DNA of 10,686 nt, taken from Clostridia bacterium (GTDB lineage: Bacteria > Bacillota > Clostridia > Christensenellales > UBA1242). Both the position numbers and the translations under genes were made by a program. The DNA lies in assembly GCA_017537515.1 (NCBI GenBank), contig JAFYKO010000099.1:1-10686 (forward strand), written 5' to 3'. The notes beneath the pieces are model-generated. The model was not told the origin of the DNA, searched no databases, and worked only from the letters and a program-made list of their open reading frames with translations. Shown piece by piece: positions 5,728 to 10,686 of the stretch (its first letter is position 1; every line of letters begins with the position of its first letter).

Positions 5728-6507
5728 ATGAGAATTTGTAATCTTTCATCGGGTAGTGATGGCAATTTGACTTATATAGAATGTGAGGATGCGAAATTGT
5801 TGGTTGATATCGGGCTTTCGTGCAGAGAGGTTGAAATGAGGCTTAGATTTCTCAACGTTGACCCAGCAGATATTGATGCTATATTAATCACTCACGAACA
5901 CTCCGACCACATTAAAGGGTTGGAGGTTTTTGCAAGTCGTTATAAAACTACTGTGTATGTGCACGAAAGGGGGTATATTCCACTTCTAAACAAACTGAAA
6001 AGGAATTTAAATATTCAAACTTTTGAAGATGTGGACTTTTTTATAGGCTCAGCCAAAATATCTACGGTGCCACTTCCTCACGACGTTGCGAGGTGTACAG
6101 GGTATTCAATTCAAGAAAATGAAAAAAAGATAAGTATTATTACAGATTTGGGGCATACTACAAATGAGATTCTTCAAAATCTGTTTGGAAGTAGTCTTGT
6201 GTTTTTAGAGGCAAATCACGATGTGGCTCGTTTAAGGGAAAACAAAAACTATCCATCATACCTAAAAAATCGTATCCTTGGCCAAAACGGACACCTCTCA
6301 AATGATTCTTGTGCCGAAGCGATTGTTGAACTTGCTAAAAACGGTTGTCGACAAGTGGTGTTATCCCATTTAAGCACAGAAAATAACACTCCAGAACTTG
6401 CGTATGACTACATAACCAAAACCCTAAAAAAATATGGAATCATTGAAGGCGAAAACATAAAAATTGATGTTGCCGGCTTGGTTCCTAAGGCAATATTTAG
6501 GCTTTAA
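5728..6507 (+). CDS. walJ: WalJ/YycJ metallo-beta-lactamase-fold hydrolase
   Basis: This 259-residue protein is of the WalJ/YycJ type. The N-terminus MRICNLSSGSDGN is the family hallmark. The metal motif THEHSDH (55-61), His118 (PLPHDV), Asp140 (ITDLG), EANHD (161-165) and His214 (VLSHLS) give a full set of metal ligands for a metallo-beta-lactamase fold. Homologues in Bacillus and streptococci (VicX) belong to the walRK cell-wall operon. They have been linked to wall homeostasis and to DNA processing at division, and the substrate is unsettled. The frame is open back to 5629, but the extra 33 residues have no family counterpart and span the promoter, so the start is placed at 5728. htrC follows after 51 nt without a promoter or terminator between, indicating co-transcription. 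Confidence 0.93.
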   Translation: MRICNLSSGSDGNLTYIECEDAKLLVDIGLSCREVEMRLRFLNVDPADIDAILITHEHSDHIKGLEVFASRYKTTVYVHERGYIPLLNKLKRNLNIQTFEDVDFFIGSAKISTVPLPHDVARCTGYSIQENEKKISIITDLGHTTNEILQNLFGSSLVFLEANHDVARLRENKNYPSYLKNRILGQNGHLSNDSCAEAIVELAKNGCRQVVLSHLSTENNTPELAYDYITKTLKKYGIIEGENIKIDVAGLVPKAIFRL

Positions 6508-6558
6508 AAACCACAGAACACTGCAAATAGATTTTGAGAACGATAAAAGGAATTTATT

Positions 6559-7575
6559 ATGAAAAAAATTTTATTTTTATTGTTGTCGAGTGCAGTGATT
6601 TTTTCTTGTGTCGGATGCACTCCTTCAAAAACCGAAGTTGACACAAGCGTAGATATGACTCCTAGGCTTATTTCAACCGCAGATGTTGACAGCTCCGCAG
6701 ATGTTGCCGAAGCTGTAAGAAGTGCCATAGTTGGTGTTTCTGCAAAACTTAGCAACGGAACCAGCCTTGGCAGTGGTGTCGCTATTGCCGATGGTGGATA
6801 TGTTTTGACAAATCAGCACGTTATAAGCGGGCAAAAGTCTATCACATTATATTTTGCCGACAAAACCACTGCAGGTGCAGAACTTATTTGGAGTGATAGC
6901 AGTATTGACCTTGCAATCCTAAAATCTTCAAAAAATCTTCCTTATCTTTCGACTTCACCTTTAAGCGACGTTCAAATTGGCGATGATGTTTTGGCAGTTG
7001 GTACGCCTCTTTCTTTACAATTTCAACACACCTTTACAAAAGGTATTGTCAGTGCGTTGAATCGAACCCTTGAAATTCAAAGCCTTGGGGGTTATACAAC
7101 TTATATGCAAAACCTCATTCAGCATGACGCAAGTATTAATAGTGGCAATAGTGGTGGGCCACTTATTAATTCAAAAGGCAAGATTATTGGCATAAACAGT
7201 CTTAAAGCAAGCGATGCCGAGGGGATTGGGTTTGCAATTCCTATTGAAACCGCAACCGCTGTTGCTGAAAGAGTTATACCAAACGCCAATTTTGAGCAAG
7301 TTCGACTCGGGGTGTTTGGGTGCGATGCTGAACTTGCAAAATTCAAAAATCAAACAGACAAAGACAAGGGCGTTTTTGTATTGGATATAAAAAGTGGTTC
7401 AATTATGTCAGCGACAGAGTTAAAACAAGGGGATGTTATTACATCAATAAACAATGATAGTATTTCAAATACATTGGATTTCAGAAAAGCAATTTATAAA
7501 TTGGATTTTGGTCAAGAAGTAGTGGTGGGTGTTTATAGCGAAGGACAAGAAAAAGAAATAAAAATATTGGTTTAA
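6559..7575 (+). CDS. htrC: HtrA/DegP-family serine protease, predicted lipoprotein (HtrC-like)
   Basis: This 338-residue protein contains a trypsin-like protease domain (about 50-240) and one C-terminal PDZ domain (about 248-335). The catalytic triad is complete: His87 in VLTNQHVI, Asp117 in SIDLAILK and Ser198 in GNSGGPL. The N-terminus has a positively charged, hydrophobic signal ending in FSCVGC (15-20). Cys17 or Cys20 could be lipidated, although neither lipobox is perfect, so it is probably tethered outside the cytoplasmic membrane by lipid rather than by the usual transmembrane anchor of Bacillota HtrA proteins. It degrades or refolds damaged exported proteins. The start is supported by AAAAGGA upstream. 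Position after walJ matches the wal operon of Bacillus, where htrC (yyxA) follows walJ. A terminator stands directly downstream. Confidence 0.93.
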   Translation: MKKILFLLLSSAVIFSCVGCTPSKTEVDTSVDMTPRLISTADVDSSADVAEAVRSAIVGVSAKLSNGTSLGSGVAIADGGYVLTNQHVISGQKSITLYFADKTTAGAELIWSDSSIDLAILKSSKNLPYLSTSPLSDVQIGDDVLAVGTPLSLQFQHTFTKGIVSALNRTLEIQSLGGYTTYMQNLIQHDASINSGNSGGPLINSKGKIIGINSLKASDAEGIGFAIPIETATAVAERVIPNANFEQVRLGVFGCDAELAKFKNQTDKDKGVFVLDIKSGSIMSATELKQGDVITSINNDSISNTLDFRKAIYKLDFGQEVVVGVYSEGQEKEIKILV

Positions 7576-7595
7576 TGAATCAAATATTTTTTGAG

Positions 7596-7621
7596 AACAG
7601 TTGTGATGACTGTTTTATTTT
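7596..7621 (+). terminator. Rho-independent terminator of walJ-htrC
   Basis: AACAGT-TGTGATG-ACTGTT (7596-7614) forms a 6-bp stem with a 7-nt loop and is followed by TTATTTTTAC. It lies 20 nt after the htrC stop. Confidence 0.75.
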
Positions 7622-7722
7622 TACTATAAAAAAATAAAAAATAATGAAAAATTAATAAAAAATAAATAAAAAACGCTAAAAAAAATAAAAAAAATTAATT
7701 TTTTTAATTAATTTTTGCAATT
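7616..7722. other. Very AT-rich region with phased A-tracts upstream of tilS
   Basis: This stretch has hardly any G or C. It carries seven A-tracts of 5-8 bases at 7628-7634, 7636-7641, 7647-7651, 7657-7662, 7668-7673, 7678-7685 and 7687-7694. The centres of the second to sixth tracts are about 10.5-11 bp apart, one helical turn, which predicts intrinsic bending. It ends in AT-only palindromic DNA (AATTAATTTTTTTAATTAATT). No ORF with a ribosome binding site was seen. It may act as an upstream element for the tilS promoter, as an easily melted region or as a site for nucleoid proteins; these are inferences. Confidence 0.6.
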
Positions 7723-7726
7723 AGTA

Positions 7727-7755
7727 TTGTAATTTTAAAAAAAATATGCTAAAAT
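7727..7755 (+). promoter_or_regulatory. Sigma-A promoter of tilS
   Basis: TTGTAA (7727-7732), a 17-bp spacer ending in TGC, and TAAAAT (7750-7755) form an extended -10 promoter. The start near 7762 would leave a leader of about 50 nt with AAAGGAG at 7798-7804. Confidence 0.65.
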
Positions 7756-7812
7756 CATAAGTCTAAAAATCAAAAAATATTTTAAAAAATAATTACGAAA
7801 GGAGAAAGGCAT

Positions 7813-9144
7813 ATGCAAAATATTTTAAGTATTATTGAAAATGATAAACTCGTCAAGCCCGGTGATGTGGTTGGAGTAGGAGTGAGTGGCGGAAGTGATA
7901 GTATGGCCCTGTTGCATTTTTTAAACAGCCACAGCCACGACCTTGATATTGAAGTTGTTGCCATCCATGTTGACCATTGCATTAGGGAAGAAAGTGGGAA
8001 TGATGCTGAGTTCGTTGCAAGATATTGCAGACAAAACGGAATACGACATTATAAATTTAAAATCAATGTTCCAAAACTTGCAGAAGAACGAAAAGAGAAT
8101 TTGGAAAAAGTTGCAAGGGATACACGTTTTGGAGTTTTTGATACTCTTCTTAAAAAAGGTGTGATTGACAAAGTTGCGATTGCTCACAACACACGAGACC
8201 AAGCTGAAACAATTCTCCACAATCTTTTTAGGGGTACAGGCGTTGAAGGGGCAAGTGGTATGAAGACAAAAAGAGGTGATGTTTATATCCGCCCTCTTCT
8301 TTCCACAAGCAAAAAAGCGATTTTGGATTATTGTTTCTTAAATGATGTGCCTTATGTTAACGACGCAACAAACTTAGACAATACTTATTCAAGAAATTTT
8401 ATTCGCAATGTGCTTATGCCTCAAATAGAGGAAAGGTGGCCAAGTTTGGTTGAAAAACTTGTCAATTTTGGCAAGGATTGTGCAGACGATAGCAAATACA
8501 TCAACACTCAAATTTTTGATGACGCAGTTATTTATGGAGAAAAAACAGCCAAAATTCCAAATTCATACTTTTTATACGACAATGCAATAGTTTCTAGAAT
8601 TATTTTCAAGGCATTAAACAAAATTGGCGTTGTTCAAGATATTGAGAGAATCCATTTGCAAATGCTTAAAGAACTTGCTCTCAATGGCGAAAATGGAAGC
8701 AAAATAAAACTTCCTATGAATGTTACTGCTTTTAGAGAATATGACTATTTGACGCTCACAAACAAGAAAAAAGAAGAAGTTGTCTTAAATCAACCTTTCA
8801 AATCTGGAAGTTTTCAAATTGAAGGCTTGGGGACTGTAACCGTAAAACGCACAAAAGACTTGACAAAGGGGCGTGGCGAAATAATATTTGACGGCAAGAA
8901 AGTGCCAAAAGATGCTGTGTGGAGGTTTAAGGAAAGAGGTGATGTCTTTGAAAAATTCGGCGGTGGCGGAACTAAAAAACTTAAAGACTACTTCATAGAC
9001 AAAAAGATTCCACTACGTTTAAGAGGGCTTATTCCAGTTCTTGCAAGTGGTAAAACTGTTTATGCGATTGCAGGTGTTGAAATTTCTGAAAGTGTAAAAA
9101 TCGACGCTCAAACAACTACTGTAATAAAAGTAAGCATAACATAA
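7813..9144 (+). CDS. tilS: tRNA(Ile)-lysidine synthetase TilS
   Basis: This 443-residue protein has the PP-loop ATP-pyrophosphatase signature GVSGGSDS (23-30), the TilS stretch AHNTRDQAETILHNLFRGTG (124-143) and YIRPLLS (158-164). The C-terminal TilS domain (about 370-440) has RGDVFEKFGG and KKLKDYFIDKKIP. The enzyme attaches lysine to C34 of the tRNA-Ile with CAU anticodon, changing its charging from Met to Ile and its reading from AUG to AUA, and it is essential in most bacteria. The length suits the full two-domain form. The start has AAAGGAG at 7798-7804, 8 nt upstream. In many Bacillota tilS is followed by hpt and ftsH; here a 278-nt intergenic region and then hisS follow instead. Confidence 0.96.
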   Translation: MQNILSIIENDKLVKPGDVVGVGVSGGSDSMALLHFLNSHSHDLDIEVVAIHVDHCIREESGNDAEFVARYCRQNGIRHYKFKINVPKLAEERKENLEKVARDTRFGVFDTLLKKGVIDKVAIAHNTRDQAETILHNLFRGTGVEGASGMKTKRGDVYIRPLLSTSKKAILDYCFLNDVPYVNDATNLDNTYSRNFIRNVLMPQIEERWPSLVEKLVNFGKDCADDSKYINTQIFDDAVIYGEKTAKIPNSYFLYDNAIVSRIIFKALNKIGVVQDIERIHLQMLKELALNGENGSKIKLPMNVTAFREYDYLTLTNKKKEEVVLNQPFKSGSFQIEGLGTVTVKRTKDLTKGRGEIIFDGKKVPKDAVWRFKERGDVFEKFGGGGTKKLKDYFIDKKIPLRLRGLIPVLASGKTVYAIAGVEISESVKIDAQTTTVIKVSIT

Positions 9145-9174
9145 TATGGGTTTTGTACAAATATTCACAAAAGC

Positions 9175-9296
9175 ATTGTGGAAATGTGGATAACTATTTG
9201 AATGGTTGTCCATTTTTTTATTATTTCGGTCAAAAAACAAACGTTTTTGTGCAAAATGCACGAAATTTGCGTTGAAATTGTGGAAATGTGGACAAC
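9175..9296. repeat. Duplicated DnaA-box-like direct repeat
   Basis: ATTGTGGAAATGTGGATAAC (9175-9194) recurs as ATTGTGGAAATGTGGACAAC (9277-9296), 102 bp apart with one difference. Each copy contains TGTGGAAAT followed by TGTGGATAA or TGTGGACAA. TGTGGATAA (9185-9193) is the exact reverse complement of the DnaA box TTATCCACA, the copy at 9287-9295 differs at one base, and the two TGTGGAAAT sites differ at two. All four point the same way. The repeat is seen directly; binding by DnaA is inferred. Confidence 0.7.
9200..9219 (+). terminator. Probable terminator of tilS
   Basis: AATGG-TTGT-CCATT (9201-9214), extendable by a G-T pair, is followed by a run of Ts (9213-9219). The stem is short, but the T-run is good and no other terminator was seen after tilS. 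Confidence 0.5.
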
Positions 9297-9374
9297 TTCT
9301 GACCTTTATTTTTAAAAGTTCAAGTGTTTTTTTTGGTTTGCATAAGGTTAAATGTCAAGTTTTAAGCCATTGAA

Positions 9375-9403
9375 TTGACTTTTTAATAAAAATATTGTAT
9401 TAT
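9375..9403 (+). promoter_or_regulatory. Sigma-A promoter of hisS
   Basis: TTGACT (9375-9380), a 17-bp spacer and TATTAT (9398-9403). The two hexamers are identical to those of the nfeD promoter. The start near 9410 leaves a leader of about 13 nt that is mostly the ribosome binding site AAGGAG. The short leader leaves no room for a T-box, so hisS is not T-box controlled here. Confidence 0.75.
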
Positions 9404-9422
9404 ATAACAATAAGGAGCAATT

Positions 9423-10686
9423 ATGACAAAAATAAAAGCAAGGACAATTTCTGGGTTTATGGAGTTAACACCCGAAAAACAAATTGTCTTTAATCAAATG
9501 AAGGATAAAATAAAAAATGTTTTTGAGCGAAATGGCCTTACTCCAACAGAAACGCCTATTCTTGAGTACAGTGAAATTTTGCTTGCCAAGGCAGGCGGGG
9601 AAACCGAAAAACAAATTTATCGTTTTCAAAAAGGCGAGTCTGATTTGTGTATGAGGTTTGATTTGACTGTCCCATTTGCAAAATACGCTGCAATCAATCA
9701 AAATATTTTGAATTTTCCTTTCAGAAGATATCAAATTGGTAAGGTGTTTAGAGGCGAGCGGGCACAGAGAGGGAGATTTAGAGAGTTTTATCAATGTGAT
9801 ATGGACATCATCGACGATGGGGAACTTTCTCTTTGGGCGGACGCTGAATGTATTAGTGTTTTAAGCCAAATTTATTATGAACTCGGACAGAAAGTGCATA
9901 TCAAAATTTCAAACAGAAAAATTTTGGTTGGGCTTATCGATGCACTTGGCGAAAGTGAAAATCAAGGGCAAATCCTAAATATTTTAGACAAGGCTTCAAA
10001 AATTGGCGAAGATAAAGCCTTGGAAATATTAAGCGAAATCACAAGCAATGCAAAAACCATCTTGAATATCTTGAAAATCACTGACATAGGAAAACTGGAG
10101 GAACTTCCTTATCAAAATGAAACGTTTTTGAAAGGTATTGAGGAAATCAAGGAGTTATTTAAGAATCTAAGAGCTATAAGAATGGACAATAGATTTGATT
10201 TGGATTTAAGTATAATTCGTGGTCTTGATTATTATACAGGTACTATCTTTGAGGCATTTTTGGTAAGTGAAAACCTATCTGTTGGTGGCGGTGGAAGGTA
10301 TGAAAATCTTGCAGGAAACTACACAGACAAAAAACTCTCTGGTGTCGGAGTTAGCGTTGGACTTACACGCTTGTTTGATATTTTGGATAGGAATGGAAGT
10401 ATCCCTTTCCCAAAATCTACAACCGCAAAAGTTGCAATCATCCCTCTTGGGGACACAAGCAATCATTGTTTTTTGATGGCTGAAAAACTTAGGGATAGAG
10501 GAATAAATACGCAAGTTTTGTATTTCAATAAATCCTTTAAATCAAAAATGAATTATGCGAACAAAATTGGCGTTCCGTTTATTATGGTTATTGGGGATGA
10601 TGAATTAAGGTCGGGTGTTTATGGCCTCAAAAATATGATAACTGGCGAAGTTTTTGAAAATGATTTTGATACAAATTTAAATAAAT
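9423..10686 (+). CDS. hisS: Histidyl-tRNA synthetase HisS, 3' end cut by the window edge
   Basis: I read 421 codons without a stop or frameshift before the window ends; the usual length is about 420-430, so only a few residues should be missing. The class II core shows RFDLTVPFAKY (78-88), motif 2 GKVFRGERAQRGRFREFYQC (106-125), the histidine-binding motif RGLDYYTGT (266-274), VGGGGRYENL (287-296) and motif 3 GVGVSVGLTRL (307-317) with Arg316. The anticodon-binding domain begins near 335. The enzyme charges tRNA-His. REFYQCD in motif 2 and RFDLTVPFAKY are typical of the archaeal/eukaryotic-like and Bacteroidota type, not the RQFHQ type usual in Bacillota. Motif 3 has Thr where Glu or Asp is common before Arg. 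The start at ATG 9423 has AAGGAG just upstream and the gene has its own promoter. Confidence 0.95.
   Translation, partial: MTKIKARTISGFMELTPEKQIVFNQMKDKIKNVFERNGLTPTETPILEYSEILLAKAGGETEKQIYRFQKGESDLCMRFDLTVPFAKYAAINQNILNFPFRRYQIGKVFRGERAQRGRFREFYQCDMDIIDDGELSLWADAECISVLSQIYYELGQKVHIKISNRKILVGLIDALGESENQGQILNILDKASKIGEDKALEILSEITSNAKTILNILKITDIGKLEELPYQNETFLKGIEEIKELFKNLRAIRMDNRFDLDLSIIRGLDYYTGTIFEAFLVSENLSVGGGGRYENLAGNYTDKKLSGVGVSVGLTRLFDILDRNGSIPFPKSTTAKVAIIPLGDTSNHCFLMAEKLRDRGINTQVLYFNKSFKSKMNYANKIGVPFIMVIGDDELRSGVYGLKNMITGEVFENDFDTNLNK

Larger units (their letters stand above)
9145..9374. other. tilS-hisS intergenic region with palindromes
   Basis: No gene was recognised here. The region holds a perfect 10-bp palindrome TTTGTACAAA (9152-9161), the first DnaA-box repeat (9175-9194), a short terminator (9200-9219), the hairpin GTGCA-AAA-TGCAC (9249-9261), the second DnaA-box repeat (9277-9296) and then the hisS promoter. 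Such density of structured sites is unusual for this compact window and suggests regulation or a chromosomal landmark. Confidence 0.6.

Noticed and set aside
7616..9296. Complete replication origin (AT-rich region plus DnaA boxes)
   Set aside because: The AT-rich region and the boxes are separated by the whole tilS gene, only one box is perfect, and dnaA is not in the window; kept only as a DnaA-box finding.
9411..9422. T-box riboswitch controlling hisS
   Set aside because: The predicted leader is only about 13 nt, and no specifier stem or T-box sequence is present upstream.
9465..9794. 109-codon frame antisense to hisS
   Set aside because: It is opposite the highly conserved catalytic core of HisS, with no start signal or recognisable domain.

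Overview
The window is an AT-rich chromosomal segment of a Bacillota bacterium, most probably a spore-forming member of the Clostridia. The evidence is the mixture of QmcA/NfeD, YugP-type metallopeptidases, UppP, WalJ-HtrC, TilS and HisS, strong AAAGGAG ribosome binding sites, sigma-A promoters with extended -10 elements, and a 26-codon spoVM gene on the minus strand that is easy to overlook. No phage genes, CRISPR array, transposase gene, rRNA or tRNA were seen. The only hint of mobile DNA is a double hairpin at the extreme left edge.

Layout. (1) 1-60: two short hairpins, the second followed by a T-rich tract, ending an upstream unit outside the window. (2) 134-1466, plus strand: an nfeD-qmcA operon (membrane NfeD partner plus SPFH/stomatin protein) with its own promoter and terminator. 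(3) 4651-1511, minus strand: a second NfeD-like membrane protein translationally coupled (ATGA) to an alpha/beta hydrolase, then a terminator, then two divergent paralogues of the YugP family of membrane zinc metallopeptidases, each apparently with its own promoter. (4) 4713-5477, plus strand: uppP, convergent with spoVM (5584-5504, minus). (5) 5728-7575, plus strand: walJ followed by htrC, the tail of the Bacillus wal operon without walRKHI, ending in a clear terminator. (6) 7616-7760: a very AT-rich stretch with phased A-tracts, leading to the tilS promoter. (7) 7813-9144: tilS. (8) 9145-9422: an intergenic region with a duplicated DnaA-box-like repeat, then a strong promoter. (9) 9423 to the right edge: hisS, nearly complete, of an archaeal/eukaryotic-like subtype.

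Functionally, most of the left half deals with membrane organisation and quality control (SPFH/NfeD, two membrane metallopeptidases, a lipase-like hydrolase). The middle deals with cell envelope and sporulation (undecaprenyl-phosphate recycling, spore coat basement layer, WalJ, HtrC). The right end deals with tRNA modification and charging.

The most notable things are the spoVM gene, a regular promoter pattern in which three genes (both yugP paralogues and walJ) have the -10 hexamer exactly 6 nt before the ATG and no Shine-Dalgarno, implying leaderless mRNAs beside normally led genes, and the DnaA-box repeat between tilS and hisS. I found no clearly novel multi-gene defence or metabolic system.
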